Below are positions 1-64,000 of a stretch of 64,000 nucleotides of DNA, in pieces; the first letter of the stretch is position 1; every line of letters begins with the position of its first letter. The DNA is from Calliphora vicina (taxonomy: Eukaryota; Arthropoda; Insecta; Diptera; Calliphoridae). The stretch spans positions 114,779,431-114,843,430 of the forward strand of contig NC_088781.1 in assembly GCF_958450345.1 (NCBI RefSeq), in the 5' to 3' direction. Both the position numbers and the translations under genes were made by a program. The notes under the pieces were generated by a model, which was not told the DNA's origin, did no database searches, and saw only the letters and a program-made list of their open reading frames with translations.

Positions 1-387
1 AAATAAACAATAAATACCAACAAGTGAGAAATAAAAAATTGAAAAGAAAAAAATCAATAAATTAAGCATTCACTTTCAAGTTCAGTCAATCAATCATTCA
101 TTAGAGTACTAACATTTTAGGGGGAAAAAAATTGGAATAGAAAAATCAGAATAATTTTCTCAGTTTCAAGTATCATGAATTGCACAAAAAGCACAGAAAA
201 TACATAAGTTTTTAACCTTCATTCTTCCGATTTTTACCATATTTAGTAAATACATTTTTTTTTATTCTTCTGAATTTCAAAAAAATCGAGATTTTATTCA
301 CGATTTTAATTTTTCTAAAAATCAAAAAAAAATATTTCGACTTTAACTTTCAATATTCGTTATCTTATGAATCTAATTTCGAATTTG

Positions 388-540
388 ATTTATTTAAGAT
401 GGATTTAGACTACATATTTAAACAAAATATTTGTTTTTAAAAAATGCATTCATGATACAAATTTATTTATTTAAGATGGATTTAGACTACATGTTTAAAC
501 AAAATATTTGTTTTCAGAAAATGCATTCATGATACAAATG
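388..540. repeat. Tandem duplication, period 77 bp
   Basis: Two copies of a unit reading TATTTAAGATGGATTTAGAC and ending CATGATACAAAT lie head to tail, differing at only a few bases. It looks like a recent local duplication in non-coding DNA. Confidence 0.85.
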
Positions 541-1166
541 CTATTTTCAGCTGTACTCTTGGAAACCTTCTCCACCTAAAATAATATTTTTTTCAATCAA
601 AAACAATTGAAAAAGCTTTAAATTGAGTAAACAAATAGATTATTTTTTTTATGTGACAGGAATTTCTGTCTATTTTTTATTATTTTGTATATTCAACACC
701 AACTTCTTTAAATCCTTCGGCTGAGCCGAAACTTATATACACTTCACCAACGTATACTTTAATATAAATATTAAAAATTATTTTTGGTAACAAAATAAAA
801 TTTGGTTTGAATTTTGTTGAAAACTAATTTTGGTGATAAAAATTACTTTTACAAAATATTTCGCTGATAATAAAAATTGGTAAAAAATTTAAGTTGAAAA
901 TCTATTTTTGATGAAAAAAATTTTGGAGAAAAAAGAAGTGAGTGAAAAACGAAATTTGGTGAAAATTTTTTTTGTGAAAATAGGTAATGAAATCGATGTA
1001 GTTGACGTTTATTTGCTGCAACCAAAGTTGGACTATAGGGCATATAACATTATTAGGGGGCTCTGGAAAGTTGATTTCAACAGACATATGCATAGAATGA
1101 CAAATGTATTCTGCAAGGTTTCCTACAAATAGAGTACAATTTCCAATATACACAAACCATTACCTA

Positions 1167-1407
1167 CACAGAGAAAACAGATTCGTAATAGCAACCGAAT
1201 TTGTTGCCAATCGAATGATTCGGTTGTACATATAGAATATTTCGATTCTATCAACAAAAAGACAGTTGATAGAGAAGAATTTCGATTGAAGCAACCAAAC
1301 TTTTGCTATCCCTTCTAAAGATTTGTAGCCACAACTGTAAAATTCAGTCACTAAGGTAGAATGATTCGATAGGCAACAAATTCGGTTGCTATCACGAATC
1401 TTCTGTG
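1167..1407. mobile_element. 241-bp MITE with TA target duplication
   Basis: Long imperfect inverted ends: the left starts CACAGAGAAAACAGATTCG and the right, read inward, CACAGAAGATTCG. Both continue through GCAACCGAATTTGTTGCC. TA flanks both ends (1165-1166 and 1408-1409). No coding capacity. TA duplication fits a Tc1/mariner-mobilised MITE. Confidence 0.8.
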
Positions 1408-1544
1408 TAGAAGTCGTATTTTATTGATTTACAAAACCTTATATAGAAAAATATATTTAAAGCAAGTATCTAAACAATTCATATATTATTAAAAGTACAT
1501 TCATAATGCATTTTTAAATTTTCCAAATCCATTTCTGTACCCTT

Positions 1545-1900
1545 CACCATGAGTGGCAAGTTTTTTATTCCGTTTGTAATTTCTACATTTTTCATTTGCG
1601 ACCCCACAAAGTATATATATCCTGGATCGTTATGGATAGAGGAGTCGATATAGCCATGCCTTTCTGTCCATCATTATTTTGAAATCCACTTTACGTAGCC
1701 CTTAAATAATTTACATTCATGAATCATACGGCAATATATCCGCTATAAACCAGGTTCGGTTGCTAAGCTAAGATCGAGAATATCGGCCCACAAGTGGCTG
1801 AGATATAAGGAATAATAGATATTTCAAAGACCTTTGCAATGCTATAGTAAGTCGGACCAGCAATAAGTCAACATCGGGAAAAATATATATTTATCAACAC
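1545..1900. repeat. Dispersed repeat fragment, CCCTTCACCATGAGTGGCAAG type
   Basis: Contains CACAAAGTATATATATCCTG and GAGGAGTCGATATAGCCATG, shared with the copy at 62570-62870 and in part with 37617-38070. These phrases resemble the short interspersed Helitron-like (DINE-1/INE-1) repeats of flies in architecture; identity with that family is inference. Confidence 0.55.
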
Positions 1901-2550
1901 AATTTGTTTTTCACAAAAAAAAATTTTTTATCGTATAATTTTTTCCTAATAAATTTTAAAAAAAAATTTCAAAATTAAAAAATAAATTTTAGCATAAAAA
2001 TTTTTTACACTAAAAAAAATTTAGTCAATTTAACAATATTTCGGGTAAAACTCGGAAATTGTTTTTTTTTTGAGTCCAGTCAACTGTAATAAAAAAGTTC
2101 CCTAAAATATGCAGTACAAGTTTAGATATTTTATTTGCAAATAAATATGAACAGGCAGGTGTATGAGGGTTGGAGAAACATGAAGAACTAACATTAGTAA
2201 ATGCTACCGGGCGAAAACGGGGCGGTCAACTAGTATTGAATAAATCCGAAAATTTTTCGAAATTAAAAGAAATAAAATGAGAAAAATATCCAACTGACTG
2301 TAAAGAGTATGTGATTAACGAATATGATAAAAATCGGAAGACCCAAGGTCAAATTGTTTAAGATGTCCGGTGAAATGAATGACATTCCTGCTAAGTGTAG
2401 GAATTTCACTTTTGACATAAATATTAATGATCAGTGGGACATCACGATTCAAATTCAGATGGCGTATTGAAATGAGTAGAGATGCTTGTATTTCCATCCT
2501 TATGTTGCACTTTAAAAATTATATTATTTTATAAATATTATTTTCATATT

Positions 2551-2736
2551 GTTGTTATTATACACACAGCCTCGAACGTGAGTAAACATTGAAAATTATT
2601 TTCCATCGATTAAAATTTAAATGTTTCAGTTCTAAGAAAAAAAATTTAAGTTGGACTATAATGATTTTCATGATCTCAAAAAATAAAAAACTTCACTGTT
2701 GTTTACTCACTTTTGAGGCTGTGTGTATAATAGCAA
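2551..2736. mobile_element. Palindromic MITE, about 186 bp
   Basis: The left arm reads TATTATACACACAGCCTCG followed by GTGAGTAAAC. The right arm is its inverse with a few differences. The arms extend 30-37 bp and there is no ORF. Exact ends and target duplication are unclear because the inverted match runs past an internal TA. Confidence 0.7.
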
Positions 2737-2936
2737 CTTCGTGGTATTTTGGCTGACCATTCTTCCACGTTTATGTTATTTTTTCTTGGAAAATATTTTA
2801 CCATCACGACATTAGCGTAATAATAAGTCAATGGAGAAAAATTAAGCGCTTCCTAACTTTAAATTTAAATCAGAGATGTGTGTGTGAGATTTCATTGAAA
2901 TTTTTTATTCGATTGAAAGACCTATCGATGCTATTA

Positions 2937-3290
2937 TGTAGGGAATATTACATCGTGGAAATGTCCACCGCGGTTTTGCTGTGTATCGTGCATCCAAAAT
3001 ATCCAACTCTGAATTTAATTCATATCAGAGGCTATGATGGCTTTGAGGGCCGCTGTGGTTTGTGGCTTATTCGCATAGGCCTGCAAATTAAAAAACCCCA
3101 CAAGGAAAATTCTAAAGTGGTCAAATCACACGATCTAGATGGCCAGTTCATATCACCTCCACATGAGATGATCATAGGCGGAAATAGCTCGTGCAGAATG
3201 TCCAATGTGGCATGAGCTGTGTCGGGCGTTGCGCTGTTCTGTTGAAGCCATATATCCTTGGTTGGCTTGACCAACGTCTATGAAACATGA
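2937..3290 (-). pseudogene. Tc1/mariner-type transposase remnant (GGHFHDVIF C-terminus)
   Basis: The minus strand reads DIWLQQNSATPDTAHATLDI, then NWPSRSCDLTTLEFSLWGF. After a frame change it reads ANKPQTTAALKAIIASDM and finally NRGGHFHDVIFPT before a stop. QQDGATCHTA, NWPPRSCDLTPLDFFLWG and GGHxxDIIF are hallmark blocks of a DDE transposase family common in insect genomes. Frameshifts and a truncated N-terminus make it dead. The same subfamily recurs at 60500-61492. Confidence 0.75.
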
Positions 3291-4221
3291 ACCGATGACA
3301 TCGCTAGCCTAAAATCACCAACAAACGGTGACCTTTTTGGGATGCCTTGGACGCTCTTGGAACTCATGTGAATATCAATCCATATCATCATTCAAAATTC
3401 AAAAAATTGCACATCTGTAGTTAAATAAAATGGTTGCTCAGCTTACCTGAGAATCCTTAATATATCAAAAAATCTTAGAAGGGTTACAGATAATTCAAAT
3501 AATTCTGAAAAAGCTGTTCGAATGAGAAAAATATTTAGCATTTCTCTGCCACCGAATTCATTATGTCTAAAGACTCAATACTTCTTATAACTTCTATCAT
3601 CTCCATGTCATTCAAAATCGTACGGTTACAAAAATTTACCAATTTAATACTTTCCATAAAATCATAGGAATATGAACTTCAGCTAAATTATAAAGAATTA
3701 AATAACGAACAGACAATGGTTGTGATCAAGGTGGAATAATAAGTGCTAAAAGAAGGCATTAATAATCAAAATATTATTGAATAGTAAACTAATCTGTCAC
3801 TTTCTATGTGGTAAAATATCATGGAATTAAATCTGTATTCTTGTAGCAACGTAAGATCTTCTGTTTCATATGTAAAACTTCAGCAGATGATAGAATATTT
3901 GTCAATTTTTGCATATAACACTCAATTGTATATGTTATCAAACAAAACATATTTTTCAAGTATCTAAAGAAGCATTCCAGTTTAAATGTACAATCTGATC
4001 TCCTTTCTATATTGTGATGCTGTTTTTGTTTCCATGCTTAGACCTTCCAGGTTCTTCAAAGGTCTGCTTCCTTTGAAATCTTTACCACAGAGCTGTCTTA
4101 AATCACTGGAATATGTTTGTTAATGGGCGAAACTTCTTATAGAGAATTCAACGCTTCGGCTCTCGGTCGGCTAACGACTAATGCAATCCTAATATTAGCT
4201 AATGAGTACAATCCGACGAGA

Positions 4222-4264
4222 TAAATGCTTCAGTTGCCGAGTATTTCCGTTCAGCTTCATTTAA
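4222..4264 (-). pseudogene. Continuation of the gypsy pol fragment beyond the piggyBac-like insertion
   Basis: On the minus strand the frame resumes as NEAERKYSATE, the segment that follows SRTL in gypsy RNase H domains. The frame is maintained if one TTAA is counted. Similarity ends by about 4222, where unrelated sequence begins. Confidence 0.8.
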
Positions 4265-5642
4265 CCCTTTGACGACGAAGAATTTTCCGTTGGAAATTTT
4301 TAATTTTATTTTGCGGATTCTTACTCGGAAAGGCAACATTACGAGATTAAAGTATTGTCAAAATTTAAAAATTATTACTCATTCTACGAGAAAAATCATG
4401 GGATATACACATGTGTTCCATTCGTCGTCAAAGGTAAAAATTTGGGAACAAATGCATTGAACAATTAAAAGCTTTTTTAAAAAATTAGAGTATTGCTTTA
4501 TTTACATTGCAAAACCAATAAAATTGAACAATGGCATAAGGTGTTCCCAAACCTAAAGCGGCCAAATAATTTTTAATTAAACTCAAGAGGAAAAAAGACA
4601 ATCAAAATTACGTTTCGAAAGCTTACACCGACCTTGATTGCATATACGGGCAGGTTTTATACCCAGCAGAAAGGTATAATATTTTCCATAAGTGAAGCAG
4701 ATTGAAAGCAATGAGTATCCATAAATTGGCAAAAATAAGATTGTAATCGTCTACGATGGTAGATGAAAGACAAACCCATAAGCTTGGGTGTAGTTACGAG
4801 TTTAAATTGGTTATTTATATAAAACTGATATATATACACAGGCAAAAAGGCAGAGATAGGTTGACATTGGCGAATCCGTGGTTCAAGATATGACAGCAGA
4901 CTTGGAAAATGTTATATTTCGATAACATTTCCAATAATCCAATATTATTGTATAAACTTATGATCAATCGAAGATCGTCTGTTTTTTATGGCTGTAGCTG
5001 GACAAGATAGAATGGAGGAGTCAGGACAAAAAACTGAATTGATAGTCGAACAAACACAATTTGTTTCGCATGTAAAAAACAAAAGTGCTTTACTGGAACA
5101 GAAATTGTTTTGAATTTTATCACAAATAAGTTCGATTTTGATTTAGATTTTATGAACCATATACAGGATCTCATCACTTTAAATTAATGTTTTGAGTTTT
5201 TTAATGAATTGATTGTTATTTCATTGTTTATCAATTATAAAATATTAAATAAAATAAAACAATTTTAAAGAAAAAGCTCCTTTATTTTTACCTTTGACGA
5301 CGAATGGGACACATATGTCCCATCATATTTTCAGTCTCCCCGGGAAAAGTATAGAACCGATTCAAAATGCGTTGGTTAATAAATTTACGGAAGGCATTGG
5401 TACATCTAATACTAAAAGTTTATCCAACAGTATCAATTAGAACTCGAGATATGTATAAGAAAACTAAAATTGTCAAAAAAATATACGAATTTCTGACTTT
5501 GAGAATCCATTAAGCCAAACTTAAACAACATAACCTTAGTATCAACATTAACACCAAAGAACACATTTGTTTTTTATCGAATAACACCACTTAGATCAAA
5601 ATCCAATGATGGGACATATGTGTCCCATTCGTCGTCAACGGG
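4265..5642. mobile_element. piggyBac-like non-autonomous element with TTAA duplication
   Basis: The left end begins CCCTTTGACGACGAA and the right end, read inward, CCCGTTGACGACGAA. Both are directly flanked by TTAA (4261-4264 and 5643-5646). Two internal inverted copies of the end sequence sit near 4420 and 5290, so the element has a nested or duplicated structure. No transposase frame is visible within 1378 bp. It interrupts a gypsy pol fragment, whose reading frame continues on both sides. Confidence 0.85.
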
Positions 5643-6125
5643 TTAAAGTTCGACTAACATATGCAGCCACACATTTCCGTTCATTTCTCCGCTGAAAAAG
5701 CACTGCTTCTAAGCCTTCATCGCAGGCATCTTTTTGTAGAAAAAAATGTTGTTCTAATTCGGGACAGCATAGCTTGGGAGCTTCCGTAAGCTTATGTTTC
5801 AGGGCATTAAAGGAAGCTTCCCGCTCCATTGCCAAGGTGTTTTTTCTTTAGTAGTCTGGTCATAAATTCCACTAGTGTTGAAAAATCTGGTACGAATCGT
5901 CTATATCATGAAGCTACCCCAAGTAATTTGAGAAGCTCTTTTTTCCTGCATTGCCTCAATTTTGACAGGATCAGAGTGGATACCTTCGGAGCAAATTACG
6001 TATCCTAGATATTGAAAACTCGTTTATACGAAATCACTTGGCCAGCTGACAGGCCCAAATTACAGGACATTTTAAAAATGGGAAGCTTACTTTGAGGTTC
6101 TTAAGGAGGGTGAACGAATTTTAAC
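5643..6125 (-). pseudogene. Ty3/gypsy retrotransposon pol fragment (RT end and RNase H start)
   Basis: Minus-strand reading gives YLGYVICSEGIHSDPVKIEA in the RT thumb region. After a frame disruption come FNALKHKLTEAPKLCCPELE and FFLQKDACDEGLEAVLFQRR, the start of the RNase H-like region, ending at AYVSRTL. The D in QKDACDEGL is the first RNase H acidic residue. A further piece lies at 4222-4264 beyond the piggyBac-like insertion. A frameshift and loss of most of pol make it inactive. No LTRs are seen. Confidence 0.85.
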
Positions 6126-7110
6126 TACTGTATTAGCACGAGGTAAGAATTTAGGCTTTGTATAATTACCTTTATTACCCGGGAGCAAAGTATAGGTATA
6201 TAAAGACTACTATTCACTATATTTATTCACTGAAGTATATTCGAAATTGGATTTTGCTCCTACTGATACTACATCAGAATACATTTATTCTGCTGAAATT
6301 AGGAAATTTGTACCCGACATCCGCTCTTCAGCAATGGCTCATAAATTCGTGTTCGATTTTACAGGGGATCGCAAATAAAAAATCGAAAAATAAATTTCAA
6401 GTCGATGTCTTTCCTGTCACTTTCAATGTAGGCAAATTCAAACCTAATGTCCACAAAAACTATATTCTCTATCTTCCCTCCAATAATAATTCTCTGAGCA
6501 CTGGTCAAGAAATCAAAAGTTAGAAGAAATAATTCCATAGTCCATTTAAAGATAAATTAAATATCTGTATTATTTCGTTGCATTTCGTGAAAATTTTAAA
6601 TTAAACTCATTAATTTTTAATACCGTCATTTGAAATAATCACTGATATGCAATCACTATAAATTAAACCATTTCATTAAAATTATAAAAAAAATGTCTGT
6701 CAAAATATAAAACATAAAATAAATTTAGCGCGAAATTACAATTTTTACAACAAAAAAAAGAACAAAAGGAACTAAAAAAAATTAAACGATTTTTTTTTTA
6801 AACAATAAAACTTTAATGATCAGTTTTAGTCATACAGAGAAATCCTGTCAATGTCACAGACAGACATACACACATACACAAAATACTTACAAAACTTAAC
6901 TTACTTACAATACAAACAAGATATTTACACACATGCATATCCATTTGCTCTCACCAGGACACTCACACACTTATCCACAGACATACATACAGTAAAGGAA
7001 ACATACTTAAACATATAAAACATTTTAACACACCAACACAAGCACTCTTCTCACACTTTCAATTACACAATGACAGATAGTTTTTTTTTTCTTTGGGGAA
7101 AAGTTGTTCG

Positions 7111-7116
7111 TTTATT
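7111..7116 (-). promoter_or_regulatory. Candidate poly(A) signal AATAAA of the Side-family gene
   Basis: TTTATT on the + strand gives AATAAA on the minus strand about 235 bp past the stop codon. In AT-rich DNA this hexamer is common by chance, so transcript ends would be needed to choose it. The stretch from 6840 to 7080 is rich in CA/GT dinucleotides, as fly 3' UTRs often are. Confidence 0.25.
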
Positions 7117-7351
7117 TTTTACTAGATTTTTCTTTGAGGGAGTGGATAGAGGAGGTGTTTTCTTTTCTTTTCATTTAAGTTTTTGTTTTTTTTTTTGCTT
7201 TGTTTCTGTTCATGTTCTGCACACAATATTTTACTTAAGCGCCTAAAAATGAAACTACTATTGCTGCCACTGCGTATGTTGCAGCAGCAATGTCAGTTTT
7301 ACTACAGATGCTGCTGGTAAAAATAAATTTAAAATTACAATGTGGAACAAC

Positions 7352-59958
<52,607 letters not shown>

Positions 59959-60499
59959 CTAAAAAAAAAACATGAAAATGAAAGAAAAATGGCATGAAAT
60001 ATATATATAGAATAAATAGCAGTATAAGAATTTAAAAATAAAATTTTGTTGTAGCTTTAAATGCAGTATTTATGTAGGAGTATTATTTGTTTGGAGTATC
60101 CATACAGTGGGCTCTACTACGAATAGTAATTTAATCAATTTGTCAGAACATGTAGGAATATTTGTAATATTTTTCAGAAGTTATTCCTACAACCCTAATC
60201 TTGAGCAGTTTCCCAATGTACTACAAATGGTCCATTGGTGTTAGACTCTAGAAATTACAGTTACCTAAGTAAGTTAATCTAAATCTGGCACAATATCACA
60301 CGATGCCAACATTTTCAGCCAACCTGCAGAGTTGATATAATGCTGATTACATGCATAGAAAGACAACTGTTAAAAGTGAACGATGAAAAAGGTCTCTCAA
60401 TATTAGATCACAAAATACATCGCAGTAATTCTAAGACGTCCATCATCATTTCAACAATTATATATTCTTTCAATTCTATATCAATGGTGTTTGTAAAGG

Positions 60500-61492
60500 G
60501 TCTTCTAATAGGGACTTTCGAACATTGACAGTTGATAGCGGTCATATTTTTGAAGCTACATCTGCAAAATCACCATGGTCGGACATAGCGTTCAACAACA
60601 CGTCCAATTTATAAAATAGTTTTATCAAAATGGGTATTCTATACCTTCAACGTTCTGCGCTCTACGTCCATTTTACGCGATGAGTCTCATTCGGACGAAT
60701 GGTTATGTCAGCAAACAAAATTGTCGAATTTTGGACACTAACAATCCACATTAGATCTAAGAGCTTTCAATGCATCCCGAGAAAATCACTTTGTGAACAA
60801 CGTTGGCTAGAGGTCGATGATCACCAACTTCTTTTGGCCTGCATTAGATGATATGGACACCAACGACATGTGATTGGAACAGGATGATGCTTAGAGTCAT
60901 ACAAGTCATGCCACATTGAACTGTTAAGCATGAACGATTTGAAGGTATGGTCATCTCATAGAATTTTTATTGTGGGGCTTCTAATGTCGTAGCTCTATAA
61001 AAATAAATCACAAAACACAGCGACCATCAAAGCCAATATAACCCATGCCATTGGTCAAATCAGCCTGATTTATGCGTCAAAGTCGTGAAAAAATTAACAT
61101 TTTGTTGGCCAGGACATTACAGTCGACCATAGGTTAATGATTTCCAACTTCTGTTGGCCTAAATTGTGGCTTCAACAGGACAGCGCTACGTGCCACACAG
61201 CTCATGCCACATTGGACATACCGCAAGAGCGATTTGAGGGCATGGTCATCTCATGTTAAGGTAATGGTAACTGGCTAACGAAATCATGCGATTATACTTT
61301 TTCTTGTGGGGTTTTCGTAACTCGCAGGTCTGTGCGACTAAGCCACAAACAACAGCGGCTCTCAATGTCAACATAACCCATGGCATCGTTCGAATTCAGC
61401 CTGATTTATGTGCCAGATACATGGAAAGTTGGAAACTCGCTACCTATCGAAATCGCGGCGGACAATTACACGATGTTATATTCCACATATAA
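60500..61492 (+). pseudogene. Tc1/mariner-type transposase remnant, partly duplicated
   Basis: The + strand shows NGYVSKQNCRILDTNNPH-like coding near 60700 and SHTSHATLNC-like near 60910. A second pass gives QQDSATCHTAHATLDIPQER near 61180 and LWGFRNSQVCATKPQTTAAL. It ends RNRGGQLHDVIFHI with a stop at 61490-61492. The TTAALxxNITHxIxxIxPDLC segment occurs twice (61025 and 61350), so part of the element is duplicated in tandem. Frameshifts throughout. Confidence 0.78.
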
Positions 61493-61738
61493 TGGCATCG
61501 ACAGGCCTTGAAAATTAATAAAATATATTAATGACAACTCACACACACTTTGTTTTATTTAAATTAAAAGAACGGAAGCGCTTAATCAATACCTCTTTAG
61601 TAATGGTACATTCAAATTCATTAGCTACGAAATCTTTGAATGCTTTTGCTGAATATCGTACTTTTTTAAATGCGAGATTCACAACAGATTGCCTATCTTT
61701 TGAACGAGGTTTTTATCTTTAATAACTTATATGTCATT

Positions 61739-62470
61739 TTGAAGGGTACATATCTGTAATTTACTCTCAATTAATTATTAAACATTGTAGTGTAAACAAC
61801 AATTTTTTTTTCTCGGAAAATATGGAATTTTGTGCAAACAATGATTCATATGCAGGAAGTTTTGGTTTACATCTTTAATGTGAAAAAAAAAGCAGTGAAT
61901 GCGTTTCATCGTTGTCAGCGACCTAGAGATGGTTTGTTGAGTTCAGAAATGGTGATTTTGAGCTACACAAGCAGCAATTTAAAAACGTTTGTGAGCAGCA
62001 GGATGCATCCAAAATCAGGGAAATTGCATACCATACGAATTAAAGCCGACACACCTTGAAATACGACTTTGCATGCCCTAAATTCTGTTTGAACGCTATG
62101 AAAATTGGATCCTTTACGATAACTCGAAGCGTAAAAGATCGTATGAGAAGCCCGTTCAATCAGCCGAATCGACACAAAGCCAAAATTCCATGGCGCAAAG
62201 GTAAAGTTCTATATTTGGTGGAACCAAAAGAATCCTATTTATTATGAGCTGCTGAAATCTGGCCAGACCATCACACAGAACCAGCACCGAATGCAAGTGA
62301 TTCGTTTGAAGCGAGCGTTGGCAGAGAAACTCCGAGAGTATCCGACCAGACATGAAACTATAATATTCCATCATTGCAAAGCTCAACCACTTGTTGCATT
62401 ACCTGTTAAAAACTATTTAGACAGAAGTTAATGGGAAGTTTTGTCTTACCCGCCTTATAGTCTTTATTGC
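61739..62470 (+). pseudogene. mariner remnant
   Basis: The left end reads TGAAGGGTACATATCTG, as in the copy ending at 56195. The + strand carries MEFCANNDSYAGSFGLHL near 61820, GKLHTIRIKADTP, then SISRIDTKPKFHGAKVKFYI and NQKNPIYYELLKSGQTIT. It continues ALAEKLREYPTRHETIIFHH and ends WEVLSYPPYSLYCP. The catalytic HDN motif is altered to HHCKA. Several frame changes. Confidence 0.85.
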
Positions 62471-62569
62471 CCTTAAGTGTATATTTTTGATTTTTTTGGT
62501 TTTTACAGCATATTTATGTCATATTTTAGAGCATATTTGACATTTTTCTTTTTGGTATTTTTATACACT

Positions 62570-62870
62570 TCACCTTCGTGAGAAAGGTATATATAAGTTT
62601 GACATTCCGTTTGTAATTTCCACAATATAATTTTCCGACCCTATAAAGTATATATATTCCGGATCCTTATAGATAGCGGAGTCGACTAAGCCATGTACGT
62701 CCGTCTGTCTGTTGAAATCAATTTTCTGAAGACCCCATATATCTTCGGGATCCAAATCTTCAATAATTCTATAAGACATGCTTTCGAGAAGTTTGCTATT
62801 TAAAATCTGCAAAATCGGTCCACAACCATCGGTTGCTAAATTCCATGTGATTGCCAATTATTTTTTCATA
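62570..62870 (+). repeat. Dispersed repeat with CCGACCCTATAAAGTATATATA core
   Basis: Starts CACTTCACCTTCGTGAGAAAGG and carries CCTATAAAGTATATATATTC, GCGGAGTCGACTAAGCCATG and GTCCGTCTGTCTGTTGAAAT. It resembles the fragment at 1545-1900 and, in outline, fly Helitron-like interspersed repeats (inference). Confidence 0.65.
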
Positions 62871-63264
62871 TATTTCCACTAATATGTATGCATGAGGACT
62901 GTTTTTACATTCTGTGTCAATTCATACATATTCGCCACAAACACATATGATTTTTCTACAACTTGGCCAACATTTTTTTTAAATAAACCAATTGCTAACA
63001 TTTATATCATTATATTTTTATTATTATATAATATTCGGACCAAATTTCGTATTTTTAGTTCTTTTAGTTTCGGCCATGTCATGTTATTAACAGCGGAGGT
63101 AGGTCAACGTATTTCCACATATCTTTGTCCATATACATATATTGTACCGATTTTTCGAAACATTTTTGTGAAACTAGAAATATTAATAATACAACTTTGG
63201 AAAAAAAATTGTTGTCTACCTAAAAATATTTAAAATTTGTATTTTGAAGTATAATATGGTGAAG

Positions 63265-63455
63265 GGCAGTGTTGCCAGTTTAGCCTTTTTGAGGCTAAAT
63301 TTAGCCTTTTTATTTACACTTTAGCCTCGAAATTTTGGTTTTAGCTTCGTGGCTTTTTTCTAGCCTTTTCTTAATTTCAAAATAGCCTTTTTTGAAATTA
63401 AAAAAGGATAAAAATTTCGAGACTAAAGAGTAAATAAAAAGGCTAAATTTATATT
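63265..63455. repeat. Hairpin repeat with TTTAGCCTTTTT motif
   Basis: Arms of about 42 bp, 63296-63336 (TAAATTTAGCCTTTTTATTT, then ACACTTTAGCCTCGAAATTTT) and 63410-63452 (inverse with three differences), around a loop that repeats TAGCCTTTT. It is preceded by CAGTGTTGCCAG, a common hAT-type terminus, but no matching right end was found. Confidence 0.6.
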
Positions 63456-64000
63456 TGTGAACCATTTTCATTTTAATTCATTACTGATTTTCATTTAGCT
63501 TTTCAACATACTCAAGAATTGTGCAGTATGTGGTTCAAAATGAAATAGAGTATTTTATATCTGAAAGCTTAAATGTCTAGCAAATTCTCTTTCAAGACAA
63601 AATTGTTATTACACATTATATTCATCATTATATAATGGACAAGAGCCCCACAAACTCTTGAAGGCTTGTGATACTCGATGGCGATCAATAGCCGTTAAAC
63701 GTCTTGTGGATCTATGCTTCGAGTTAAAACCCATTTTGTTTTAATTTCGTCAAACCAGCAATTCTAAAAAGCCAAACTTTTAAGTAATTAATACACTGAT
63801 TATAATTTGGCGTACCATCTTTTTTTAAAACCAGTATTGCACAAAGTACAAAAAGTATATAAATCATTTGCTGTTTTCTGATTTAAAATTCAAGGAATTT
63901 GATCCATTATCGTCGCCAATTGAAAATTGTTTAATGTTTTTGACACATTTTTCATACTAGTTTGATTAATGAGAGATAAAATAAAGAACGTTTTAATTAG

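Larger units (their letters stand above)
1..7351. other. Flank downstream of the Side-family gene, repeat-rich
   Basis: No intact gene is visible. It contains a tandem duplication, two palindromic MITEs, a fragment of a Tc1/mariner-type transposase and a gypsy pol fragment split by a piggyBac-like element. The last part (about 6840-7351) is probably 3' UTR. An ORF at 6158-6523 on the + strand has no motif I recognise and looks like chance. Positions 3420-4220 hold nothing I can identify. Confidence 0.6.
59959..64000 (-). other. Upstream intron of the Side-family gene, runs off the window
   Basis: No further Ig exon was found here on the minus strand, so the preceding exon lies beyond 64000 and this intron exceeds 4 kb. 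It contains a transposase remnant, a mariner remnant, a dispersed repeat and a hairpin repeat. Confidence 0.6.

Noticed and set aside
6158..6523. 121-codon + strand ORF in the downstream flank
   Set aside because: No recognisable motif, AT-driven composition, and located in repeat-rich DNA; length is compatible with chance.

Overview
The window is AT-rich animal DNA from a two-winged fly. Gene order, intron style and repeat content suggest a higher fly with a large genome, perhaps a calyptrate; this is an inference, as no species marker is visible. It holds the 3' part of one large minus-strand gene and almost nothing else that is a working gene. Eight exons between 59958 and 7352 join in perfect phase into the last 623 residues of a Sidestep-family (Side) cell-surface protein: the end of the last immunoglobulin domain, one fibronectin type III domain, one transmembrane helix and a long low-complexity cytoplasmic tail ending in ESCV, which fits a class I PDZ ligand. 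The signal peptide and earlier Ig domains lie beyond position 64000.

Layout on the + axis: 1-7351 is the flank downstream of the gene (repeats, a gypsy pol remnant split by a piggyBac-like element, then the probable 3' UTR). 7352-8236 is the terminal exon, 13956-14131 and 15063-15168 are two cytoplasmic exons, 21107-21294 is the membrane exon, 40181-40362 and 58111-58252 are the FnIII exons, and 59677-59758 and 59847-59958 are the Ig exons. Two introns of 17.7 and 18.9 kb make up more than half of the window.

The introns are built from mobile DNA, much of it nested. I can support a decayed Tc1-like transposon, five mariner remnants, and at least six remnants of a second Tc1/mariner-type transposase ending in GGHxxDIIF. 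There are also two remnants of a CxxC/KALDKT multi-copy arthropod family, a Transib-like element with RSS-like ends, two elements with 8-bp target duplications (hAT-like), several TA-flanked MITEs, three long foldback structures and a dispersed family of about 0.73 kb whose ends carry GGTCGGTCAAGCCCGACC-type hairpins. Several insertions can be ordered in time because the host reading frame resumes on the far side.

I see no credible evidence of an undescribed gene system. The novelty is in the nested and foldback elements and in the tail of the Side-family protein. No tRNA, rRNA or CRISPR array was found. All repeat-family names come from reading motifs and ends by eye.
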